Positions 1-6,499 of a stretch of 10,747 bases of DNA are shown here, piece after piece. Every line of letters begins with the position of its first letter. Within the stretch, counting starts at the first letter, position 1. The notes beneath the pieces were generated by a model, which saw nothing but the letters and a program-made list of their open reading frames with translations, searched no databases and was not told the DNA's origin. Source of the stretch: Bacteroidota bacterium (GTDB lineage Bacteria; Bacteroidota; Bacteroidia; Bacteroidales; UBA932); contig WRJW01000195.1 in NCBI GenBank assembly GCA_009778375.1, positions 1-10,747 of the forward strand, read 5' to 3'. The translations under genes and the position numbers were made by a program.

Positions 1-130
1 GGGCAAAAGCCTTGCTCCCCTCTTTGTGGCCCGAAAGCGCACCCACCAAAATGGGATCTTTGACCTGTTTGTAAAGGTTCCCCACAAAACACCTGCGGGC
101 AAGTTGAGAGGAGGCTACTTCGTGTAAGGG
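1..130 (-). pseudogene. C-terminal remnant of a Bacteroidales tyrosine recombinase (integrase)
   Basis: The minus strand reads PLHEVASSQLARRCFVGNLY, then KQVKDPILVGALSGHKEGSK and AFA, and runs off the left edge. This matches, from memory, the catalytic C-terminal part of tyrosine recombinases common in Bacteroidales. The usual H-x-x-R-R box appears here as Q-L-A-R-R, with the histidine codon replaced by CAA. The second catalytic histidine is in the LSGH motif. The nucleophilic tyrosine would lie just outside the window. Upstream on the minus strand the frame stays open to a TGA at 212-214, but the residues no longer look like an integrase, so the homology breaks off near position 130. It is therefore a 5'-truncated fragment with a damaged active site. 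The plus-strand open frame over the same bases looks like a shadow. What lies to the left cannot be seen. Confidence 0.55.
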
Positions 131-220
131 ACGGGGGACGCAGGCGGGCAACTGGCGGGCGCCACCAATAATCCGAACCTTCAAAATATTGGCGCAGAGG
201 GGGGATACTGGTCAAGTGAG
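131..220 (+). pseudogene. Fragment resembling the C-terminal part of a FISUMP domain
   Basis: In the plus frame starting at 131, the peptide passes through GGQLAGATNNPNL and then NIGAEGGYWSSEV. The second part aligns with the NVGEVGGYWTSTS segment of the second FISUMP domain of the 1451-residue protein, encoded near 2240-2280 on the minus strand. The DNA over that stretch also agrees at about 23 of 33 positions by hand count. FISUMP domains normally continue from YWSS for about 40-50 residues to an 'xxRCV' end. Here the similarity is lost after about position 220. There is no start codon, and an in-frame TAA lies at 125-127. It is most likely a decayed piece of a tip-adhesin gene abutting the integrase remnant. 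The match is short, so it could be chance. Confidence 0.4.
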
Positions 221-244
221 GTCTCTACTACCATCACTCATGAA

Positions 245-270
245 CCCGCCCCCTCCAAAGAGGGAGCGGG
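245..270. other. GC-rich hairpin (possible terminator or intergenic repeat)
   Basis: The arms cccgccccctc (245-255) and gagggagcggg (260-270) pair over 11 bases with one mismatch around a caaa loop. Neither side has a clear T-run, so a classical intrinsic terminator is not assured. The hairpin separates the scar region from the promoter of the toxin-antitoxin-like genes. It could block read-through or be an interspersed intergenic repeat. Confidence 0.45.
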
Positions 271-282
271 GATGGGGATTAG

Positions 283-308
283 TTTGTGTCAAAAAATTTT
301 TAACTTTG
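283..308 (+). promoter_or_regulatory. Bacteroidetes-type promoter for the 340-1976 cluster
   Basis: TAACTTTG at 301-308 is a perfect fit to the Bacteroidetes -7 consensus TAnnTTTG and sits 31 bases before the ATG at 340. A TTTG at 283-286 could serve as the -33 element, but the 14-base gap is shorter than the usual 19-20 or so. Transcription would therefore start only some 20-25 bases upstream of the coding region. AT-rich sequence surrounds the box. Confidence 0.5.
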
Positions 309-326
309 CGTTTGGAAAACACACAA
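284..326. promoter_or_regulatory. Possible operator: inverted repeat flanking the -7 box
   Basis: TTGTGT (284-289) and ACACAA (321-326) form a 6-base inverted repeat that brackets the -7 box. An AAAAATTTTT palindrome lies between them at 292-301. Toxin-antitoxin operons are often autoregulated through such repeats, but the Panacea protein downstream shows no obvious DNA-binding domain, and arms this short can occur by chance. Confidence 0.2.
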
Positions 327-339
327 TCAAAAATATATT

Positions 340-846
340 ATGACAACGCCTGTTTTCAATATCGAAAAATCGCTACAATCTATTTTGTATGTAGCTAAAA
401 AAAATATAAACAGGGATTTTCATCAGATTTTCAAGATTCTTTATTTTGCAGATAGAGAACATGCGTACAAGTATGGCCGATTCATCACAGGAGATACGTA
501 CATAAGGATGGACTTTGGCCCGGTACCATCTGCTATTTATGACTTGGTTAAATGCAATAAACGTACAGACATTTTCAATATAAAAGGATATGTTGTCGTA
601 CCTGCTACCAACGCCAATATGTCGTTACTTTCAGTGTCCGATGTAAAAGAGCTTGACGAGGCCATAGAAAAATATGGCAATTTAAGCATGAGCGTTCTTA
701 CTGAATTATCACACGGGTACGCGTGGAATTCTGCTTCTAAGAATGGATATATATTTGTAGAAGACATTCTTAAAGAGGCTGGGGCTGACGACGATTATAT
801 TCATTACGTCTGCGAGCATATCGCATTACAAAAATCGGTACTGTAG
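340..846 (+). CDS. Panacea/SocA-like (DUF4065) protein, probable antitoxin
   Basis: This 168-residue protein carries the Panacea (SocA-like, DUF4065) signature over most of its length. KILYFADREH lies at residues 32-41, ITGDTYIRMDFGPVPSAIYD at 49-68, and a helical C-terminal part with LTELSHGYAW at about 120-129. Panacea is known as an antitoxin domain associated with many unrelated toxins. SocA of Caulobacter instead acts as a proteolytic adaptor for its toxin SocB. The chosen ATG follows a good -7 box by 31 bases, has no clear Shine-Dalgarno sequence (usual in this phylum), and leaves a complete domain. The stop is followed after 3 bases by the next gene, so the two are surely cotranscribed. 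The gene is AT-rich compared with the fimbrial genes, which suggests acquisition. The domain call is firm; the antitoxin role is inferred from family and layout. Confidence 0.85.
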   Translation: MTTPVFNIEKSLQSILYVAKKNINRDFHQIFKILYFADREHAYKYGRFITGDTYIRMDFGPVPSAIYDLVKCNKRTDIFNIKGYVVVPATNANMSLLSVSDVKELDEAIEKYGNLSMSVLTELSHGYAWNSASKNGYIFVEDILKEAGADDDYIHYVCEHIALQKSVL

Positions 847-849
847 ACA

Positions 850-1281
850 ATGATTGTTGTAGACAGGTGTATTGAATTGGCGATTAGCAGGGGAGCAATA
901 CTGCATTCGACAAAATTTGATTTCATTGATCACGGTAAGCTTTTTGTTGTGCTCGGTCAAAATGAGGAAAGAATTGTCGGATTCTTTTTTATTAATTCAA
1001 AGATTTCTCCATTCGTTTTTCGCAACCACCGTTCTTTTGTAATGCAAATGCACATAAAGAGAAGCGATTACCCAAAGATATTGCATTACGACTCCTATAT
1101 TGGGTGCCACGAGCTAACACACATTCCTATAGATGAACTTGTTAAACAATTAATGAATGGAGGCGCGCAGATAAGGGGTCGATTAAAAGAGGAAGACCTA
1201 AATCGCATTCTTGATGAAGTAAGAAAGTCTGATTTATTTACACAATCTGAAAAAGATTCATTCTTTAGATTAGAGGTATGA
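850..1281 (+). CDS. Small unrecognised protein, putative toxin partner of the Panacea gene
   Basis: I do not recognise this 143-residue protein by name. It has no signal peptide or membrane segment. Strand-like hydrophobic stretches occur at KLFVVLG (30-36) and IVGFFFINS (42-50), followed by DSYIGCHELTHIPIDEL (81-97) and a helical tail with RGRLKEEDLNRILDEV (109-124). The order resembles MazF/PemK-fold toxins, where strands are followed by an 'S-x-[VI]-x-C-x-x-[IL]' segment and a 'G-x-L-x-x-x-x-x-x-[IV]' helix. The likeness is by eye and weak, and the usual MazF N-terminal arginine loop is not evident. The start lies 3 bases after the Panacea stop, and the stop overlaps the racemase start. 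Being the second gene after a Panacea antitoxin makes it the natural toxin candidate. It could also be a substrate or partner handed over by the adaptor. The gene itself is secure; its function is inferred. Confidence 0.7.
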   Translation: MIVVDRCIELAISRGAILHSTKFDFIDHGKLFVVLGQNEERIVGFFFINSKISPFVFRNHRSFVMQMHIKRSDYPKILHYDSYIGCHELTHIPIDELVKQLMNGGAQIRGRLKEEDLNRILDEVRKSDLFTQSEKDSFFRLEV

Positions 1282-1976
1282 AACGTCCGACCAAAACATT
1301 AGGTGTATTGGGGGGGATGGGCCCCGCCGCTACTGCCGAATTTATGCGCCTGCTTGCCTGTCTTGCACCCGCCGATGTAGATCAGGAACATCCCGAAGTG
1401 ATCGTGTATAACCATACTGCCACGCCCGACCGCACCACCCACATCTTGGGCAAAGGGCCCGACCCTATGCCCCAATTAAGGGTTGGGATAGCTAAATTAG
1501 TAGAATGGGGATCGGACGTATTGGTAGTTACCTGCAATACGGCGCACTATTTTCTTGATCAAATTCGCTCCCAAATACCCGTTCCCCTCATTCATATCGT
1601 AGAGGAGACGATTCGTCAGGCTCAAAAACTATCCCCTCGGGGCGCATGGCTTACCTCGACCCTTGGCACCGCCCAAACGGGCCTTTATCAAAAACATTCG
1701 GCCCTGATGGGTTATTCTTTCCATTACCCCACGCAGTTAGAACAGGCAGATATACACGATATTACCGATCAGGTTAAGGCAGGCGACACCCAAAAGGCCG
1801 GAGAACGGTACCGGCAGGTTATCCGTATGCTTCAAAAAAGAGCAGATCTGCCGATTGTTGGCGCCTGTACCGAACTTCCCTTAGCCTACCGCTATACGGG
1901 AATGGAGGAGGGCAGATTCATCTCTTGCCTCGAATCTTTAGCCAAAGGGGCCATACAATACCTGTATGCGTTGTAA
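1278..1976 (+). CDS. Aspartate/glutamate racemase family protein
   Basis: This 232-residue protein, a normal length for the family, belongs to the Asp/Glu racemase superfamily, whose members interconvert L- and D-amino acids (aspartate, glutamate or broad-range) in the cytoplasm without cofactor, using two cysteines. The N-terminal LGVLGGMGPAAT motif (8-19) binds substrate. The first catalytic cysteine is C86 in TCNTAHYF and the second is C197 in GACTELPL. Both are present, so it should be active. It looks closer to the aspartate racemase/YgeA group (GGMGP, CNTAH) than to MurI, but the substrate cannot be fixed from sequence. The ATG overlaps the upstream TGA as ATGA, implying translational coupling to the 850-1281 gene. 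Base composition rises to GC-rich compared with the two genes before it, so the junction may be an old fusion of unrelated segments. The family is sure; the role in this cluster is unknown. Confidence 0.9.
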   Translation: MKRPTKTLGVLGGMGPAATAEFMRLLACLAPADVDQEHPEVIVYNHTATPDRTTHILGKGPDPMPQLRVGIAKLVEWGSDVLVVTCNTAHYFLDQIRSQIPVPLIHIVEETIRQAQKLSPRGAWLTSTLGTAQTGLYQKHSALMGYSFHYPTQLEQADIHDITDQVKAGDTQKAGERYRQVIRMLQKRADLPIVGACTELPLAYRYTGMEEGRFISCLESLAKGAIQYLYAL

Positions 1977-1984
1977 CGCTCTGT

Positions 1985-2106
1985 CCTGCACGCACCGGAT
2001 TGCCATGTGAGACTGCAATTGGGCAGTGCCCATCCTTAACATGAGGTTCTAAATGGCCGCATCCCAAATAGAGAAATCCAATAGTGGAGGAGTAGTAATA
2101 GTAAGG
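1985..2106 (-). pseudogene. Possible decayed FISUMP C-terminus downstream of the tip gene
   Basis: The convergent spacer between the racemase and the 1451-residue gene has no intact gene. Read on the minus strand from 2106, one frame gives YYYYSSTIGFLYLGCGH and, further on, AVSHGNPVRAGQS. FISUMP domains end with a 'YYWSSTxx...' segment and an 'SxGxxVRCV' tail, such as HGLSIRCVEC in the neighbouring protein. The likeness suggests an eroded extra FISUMP end, out of frame with the tip gene that stops at 2108. It is too short and diverged to be certain. The only other structure seen here is a weak 5-base hairpin at 2020-2032. Confidence 0.3.
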
Positions 2107-2107
2107 G

Positions 2108-5100
2108 TTAATTTGCTACGCAGCGGATGGGTTGCATGTGTCGTCCCTGGTAGCTCCCCATAAATACATTGCCATTGGCGCTATCGTCTATATCAAATTG
2201 CAACAAAGATCCATAACTTGACGAAGAATTACCGTAACTGGTACTTGTCCAATATCCGCCAACCTCTCCTACATTAGACACCGAACCTGTTGTCTGATTG
2301 GTTACACCTGTGGCAGGCATGAAAAGAGAGGCATTGGTAGAGGGATTAAAGAAGAGTCTGCCCGAAGCGGCCACAAACACCCTGTCGAGAACAGGCGGAG
2401 TGGTACCATTACCAACAACCGTTGGAGCGGGCGTGAATAATCCGTTGTTGTAATAGACGGTATTTTTACCTGCGCTATTTGTGCCCGAACCCGTCAAATC
2501 AATGACTCCGCGGTCAAAATATCCATCGGCATAAATGCCTCCCGTTGAGTTTGTCTTAACGCTTGGACTTGAACCGTTCACCACGCCCGCAGGCGGATCA
2601 ACCCAAAACGACTGCCGCATCTCGGAGTTGGCCACGGTGGCTTGGCCTGCCGAGGCAGTTGGACCATCATTGGGACGATGGTAGCCCGGGGGACAAGTTT
2701 CGGGATTAAAATTCATGCCGCTCCACCATCCATTGATTTCTAATTGATTGCTCCATCCTCCAACGCCCAAACCATTGATCGCACCCGTGCCGAACATAGG
2801 AGATCCGGAATTAAAGGAGAAGATGAAACCCGACATGGAGGGGAACTCGGTGAATACGCCGTAATTGGTTCCAAAATTTGCACTGTTTCTATGCGTACAT
2901 ATTATATTCTGAGGATGTTTCAAATTGAATGACGCTATTTTTCTGGCTGTGGGACGACCGGCAGGTACTCCTGTTCCCGCATCGCCCGGCCGCATCAAAT
3001 AATCGGCCCCTTCGCCCTGGCGCAGGAAGAGCCTCCTCACCTTGTTGTCGCCATAAAAGAGCATCACCACCGCATAACGAGCCGGTGCCGTAGAAGTGGC
3101 CGAATAGGTCGTTTTTAAGCCAATCCTGAATTCTATATAGGTATTTGCAGGAGCATTACCCATGATAAAGGTAGTATCAGAAGCGGGATAGACCTGAAAA
3201 TTTTCTGCCCAGTTAACGGTTTTATTGGGTAATGATCCCCCTCCGGTTGGATACGGAGTAGTGGAGTAAGCATAAGTATCGGAAGTTTTGGCATTGGAGA
3301 GCACAACACCGTCGGACACAGGATTCCAACCCGCATCCACAAAGGAGACCGAAGCGACCCACGGGCCGGAGTTGTTCAGGTTTGCGGCGCCTACATTAAT
3401 ACGAATCAAGCGCTCGCCTCTTTGGTTTGCCCTCCAGAAAGCGCCCGCATACATAAGAATATTGGGTTCGGGTTCGGGGCCAAGGGGCATAGTTCCCGTA
3501 ACACTGACCACGTTAGACAGGGCATTTCCGCAACCATTATAGGCCGTAACTCTATACAGATTTGTTCCTTCCCTAAAAACTCTGGACGAATAAGTGTTGA
3601 CGGTGGTGGTGGCTAAGGCTGTCCACCCTCCGTCTACATTATATTCCCAAAGATAACGTACATTGGTGGAATTGGGCGGAACAGAGGCGGCGGTAAGAGA
3701 GAGCGTGCTGCCAATGGCGGCGCTGTTGGACCCCGCTGCCAAAGTAACACTTTGTACACCAATACATTCAACGCAACGGATGCTCAATCCATGGCTGCGG
3801 AGGGTATAGGACATTTGCGCGGAGACCAAAGGCGCTACCGTCAGCAAATACATCCGCCACGACTGGGTGGCGTCGTACGAAGAGGCGCTCCAGTAGTGAC
3901 CCTGAAAACCGGTATAATTTAACGTTCCATCCGAGTTAAGACGGCTGCCCGCCAAGGGGAAGAAGAGGGAGGCAAAAGAGGAGGTATTGAAATAAAGACT
4001 ACCTTTATAGGCTACGTCGTTGCCGGTGGGAGAAACGGCCGTGAGCAGATTCCCCGAGGCGCTTGTGGTAATCAATCGCCGGTCAAAAAATCCGTCTGCG
4101 TAGTAGCCGGCTGCCGAATTGGCGGGAGTGGGAGCGGCAAGGCCTGCCACAGGATTTTGCCACAGCGATTGACGCACTTCGGAACCGGCCACAGGTCCGG
4201 CCGTATTGGGGCCTGTTGCCGATCCGTCCATGGGACGGCTAAAGCCGGGGGGGCACGTCTCGTGTGCGTCGCTCAAGGGGGTAGCGCCGCCCATCCAGTA
4301 GAGCGAGGGGTAATTATTTTGCCAGTTAGAGACCGAACCAACGGGAGGATAGGCATATCGGAGGTTATTGGCATTGGCCCACTGGAAAAAGGCCCCCGCC
4401 TGAGAAGGATAGTCGGTAAACTGACCTCCATTCAACGGCAATGGTGTATTAAAGGAACTTGCACTCAGATTATAAGGCGAAAAGCGTACGACGTCGGGGC
4501 GTAGCGGCACGCCGGAGAGGTTGGTGCCGGCGTCGTTGGGCCTCATCAAATAGTCAACCCCTTCGCCCTGCCGGATCCAAATCCGTTGGGTATATCCTGT
4601 AACGCCTCTGTTCCAAAGCAATACCACTCCATAGCGGACAGGCTCCGTAGGGGTGGGCGTATAGGCCGTCTTGAGGCCTATTCTAAAATATATATCGGGG
4701 CGCTGACCCAATCCGGTGCCCAAGTCTCCCTGTACAATCGTCTCGGTGCCGTACACGCCGTTGATGGCGTCAAAACCGGCGCCATTGCCGCTGTATTGAG
4801 GCGAAGCCGTCCAAATCGTATTGTCCACGCTCTTTAGGGTATCCAATACAATCCAATCCCTCCCCTCCAGTACGGCCGCCATCCAAGCTCCGTCCAAGGT
4901 ATTGGAAGCGGGTCTTGGAATGCGGATCAACCGCTCGCCCCACTGTTCGGCCTTCCAAAAGGCGCCCACGAAAGGGGTAACCACCGCCGAAAAGTTGTCG
5001 GGTATGTTGGGCACTGCCGGAAACTGAATCACCTCAATAGTGTGGCTCAGGGCGCCGGCGCTCACCTTAAAGGAGGCGGTCCGGGGGGCGGTACCGCTAA

Positions 5101-6463
5101 AGGCTGCCGTTGTAATGTTTATCTTGGCGGGAGGTACTATGTTGGGGGGGCCCAAAGCGGGAGTCACCGCCGAGGCCGTCAGCCAGCCTCCGGTAAAACT
5201 TGCCGGATCAATCGTCCACCCATTGCTGTAGTTGGTAAAGACCTGAAGAGGTTCCGTGCCTCCATTATGATAAAAAAAGACCTGAATCTTATCTACCGAC
5301 AGACGGTAGGTGCCGTTGTACTTAATGTAATTCAGCCCGGGATCGTCAATGCCGGCATCCATATCAATTACCAATCCTTCGGGTGCTGCATCAAAGGCCT
5401 CCTGCGCCGTGGCATGGCCAAAATTTTTGACGTCGGTAACGGTGAGTAAATAAGAGTAGTTGCGTAGGATGTTTACCGGTTTTATCTTATTGTCCGTTAA
5501 ATCTTTATACCTGAAATCAACCTTGTACCAGCGCGGAGTGTTTTGGGTAACTCCGTTCACGGTAACGCTGGAGGTTTTGATCAGCAGGCAAAGGGTGTCG
5601 GCTTTATTCTCGTAGGTGAATATTTCCTGGACGCATTTATTGCTCTTAATGGCTCCATTGGCCACAGAATAGATTACCGAGGTGGCCGGTCCCGTTTGCC
5701 AGCTTATAGGTCGCGTTACGCCGGAATAGGGGGCAAAGAGGGGAGCCGGAGGGAGTGTCCACCACCCTGCCGCAGGTACAATATAATCGTTGGTATTGTA
5801 GTTGCACAAATGAATTTCGTCCAGCGTTATGGCGCCGGAGAGGGTCGGGTTGGCCACCTCAAAATTGATGCGGGCCACATCGCGGGTAAGTTTAATGGGA
5901 TCCTGACTGTAGTCTACCGTAAGGGGAATGGTCAGGTCGATAAATTCCGAGGAGAGGTAAAAGGGGTGATACCCTCCTGCAATATCGGTGGTGTCGGCGT
6001 TGTATCTGGCGCGCGGCAATATCGATACTCCCTGCAGGCGCGTCTGTATGTTGGCCATGTCAATGTCGGTATTGTCGGATCGGTAGGTACCGTTAGACAG
6101 GTCGCAAAGGGCATTGATCCGATCGGTGGCATTGGCAATAAAAAGGGCCTTGTAACTTCCCTGCTCAATACTTACCTTAAACTTTTTCCAGTTGTCGTGG
6201 CCAGCTCCAAAATCTTCAATCGCAAAAGCTTGGGCATAGCCGTCCCACGCTCCGCCGGGGCCGGGTTTAAAGAGGAGGATACAAATCTCGTCGACCTTGT
6301 TGTCGTGGGCGCTCCCGTGATCTATGGCCTTGGTATTAGGCAAGTTGGGAACTGATATGCTTACCACAAAGGTAAGATCTTTATTGATATCGATGGGTCT
6401 GTCTTTGATACAGGAAGTCAACCCAAAGAGCGCCAGCGCAAAGGTGAGTATTCTAAATCTCAT
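2108..6463 (-). CDS. Large fimbrial tip/accessory lipoprotein with two FISUMP domains
   Basis: This 1451-residue protein starts with a lipoprotein signal (lipobox LTSC, Cys18) followed by IKD, an acidic tail like Bacteroides surface-export signals. Residues of about 30-360 look like the fimbrillin/Mfa-like superfamily, including the TRDVARINFEV strand near 190-200. A BACON-like domain lies at about 375-480. An unnamed module follows (GAFWKAEQWGERLIRI near 500, RQGEGVDYLMRP near 640), then FISUMP domain 1 (about 660-898, ending SIRCVEC). An Ig-like domain occupies about 900-992. A second copy of the unnamed module (GAFWRANQRGERLIRI near 1005, RQGEGADYLMRP near 1145) leads into FISUMP domain 2 (about 1175-1451, ending PIRCVAN). 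It begins 36 bases after the 970-residue gene and is the last gene of the operon. It is probably a surface adhesin carried on or beside the fimbria. The domains are read by eye; the tip role is by analogy with FimC-E/Mfa3-5. Confidence 0.8.
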   Translation of the reverse strand: MRFRILTFALALFGLTSCIKDRPIDINKDLTFVVSISVPNLPNTKAIDHGSAHDNKVDEICILLFKPGPGGAWDGYAQAFAIEDFGAGHDNWKKFKVSIEQGSYKALFIANATDRINALCDLSNGTYRSDNTDIDMANIQTRLQGVSILPRARYNADTTDIAGGYHPFYLSSEFIDLTIPLTVDYSQDPIKLTRDVARINFEVANPTLSGAITLDEIHLCNYNTNDYIVPAAGWWTLPPAPLFAPYSGVTRPISWQTGPATSVIYSVANGAIKSNKCVQEIFTYENKADTLCLLIKTSSVTVNGVTQNTPRWYKVDFRYKDLTDNKIKPVNILRNYSYLLTVTDVKNFGHATAQEAFDAAPEGLVIDMDAGIDDPGLNYIKYNGTYRLSVDKIQVFFYHNGGTEPLQVFTNYSNGWTIDPASFTGGWLTASAVTPALGPPNIVPPAKINITTAAFSGTAPRTASFKVSAGALSHTIEVIQFPAVPNIPDNFSAVVTPFVGAFWKAEQWGERLIRIPRPASNTLDGAWMAAVLEGRDWIVLDTLKSVDNTIWTASPQYSGNGAGFDAINGVYGTETIVQGDLGTGLGQRPDIYFRIGLKTAYTPTPTEPVRYGVVLLWNRGVTGYTQRIWIRQGEGVDYLMRPNDAGTNLSGVPLRPDVVRFSPYNLSASSFNTPLPLNGGQFTDYPSQAGAFFQWANANNLRYAYPPVGSVSNWQNNYPSLYWMGGATPLSDAHETCPPGFSRPMDGSATGPNTAGPVAGSEVRQSLWQNPVAGLAAPTPANSAAGYYADGFFDRRLITTSASGNLLTAVSPTGNDVAYKGSLYFNTSSFASLFFPLAGSRLNSDGTLNYTGFQGHYWSASSYDATQSWRMYLLTVAPLVSAQMSYTLRSHGLSIRCVECIGVQSVTLAAGSNSAAIGSTLSLTAASVPPNSTNVRYLWEYNVDGGWTALATTTVNTYSSRVFREGTNLYRVTAYNGCGNALSNVVSVTGTMPLGPEPEPNILMYAGAFWRANQRGERLIRINVGAANLNNSGPWVASVSFVDAGWNPVSDGVVLSNAKTSDTYAYSTTPYPTGGGSLPNKTVNWAENFQVYPASDTTFIMGNAPANTYIEFRIGLKTTYSATSTAPARYAVVMLFYGDNKVRRLFLRQGEGADYLMRPGDAGTGVPAGRPTARKIASFNLKHPQNIICTHRNSANFGTNYGVFTEFPSMSGFIFSFNSGSPMFGTGAINGLGVGGWSNQLEINGWWSGMNFNPETCPPGYHRPNDGPTASAGQATVANSEMRQSFWVDPPAGVVNGSSPSVKTNSTGGIYADGYFDRGVIDLTGSGTNSAGKNTVYYNNGLFTPAPTVVGNGTTPPVLDRVFVAASGRLFFNPSTNASLFMPATGVTNQTTGSVSNVGEVGGYWTSTSYGNSSSSYGSLLQFDIDDSANGNVFMGSYQGRHMQPIRCVAN

Positions 6464-6499
6464 ATCAATATATATTCAAGGTCGTTTGGTACATAGTGA

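Noticed and set aside
189..398. Short plus-strand frame (69 codons) before the Panacea gene
   Set aside because: It overlaps the hairpin, the promoter and the start of the Panacea gene in another frame, and its low-complexity peptide has no family resemblance.
2020..2032. TGGGC-agt-GCCCA hairpin between the convergent genes as a terminator
   Set aside because: The stem is only 5 bases and no T-run follows on either strand, so it is not convincing.
5543..6355. Plus-strand open frame of 270 codons
   Set aside because: It lies wholly antisense to the fimbrillin-like region of the 1451-residue lipoprotein. Its predicted peptide is Gly/Arg/Val-rich and has no recognisable domain, as expected of a shadow frame.
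6464..6499. Separate promoter for the 1451-residue gene
   Set aside because: The 36-base gap has AT-rich sequence but no TAnnTTTG box on the minus strand. Cotranscription with the upstream gene is simpler.
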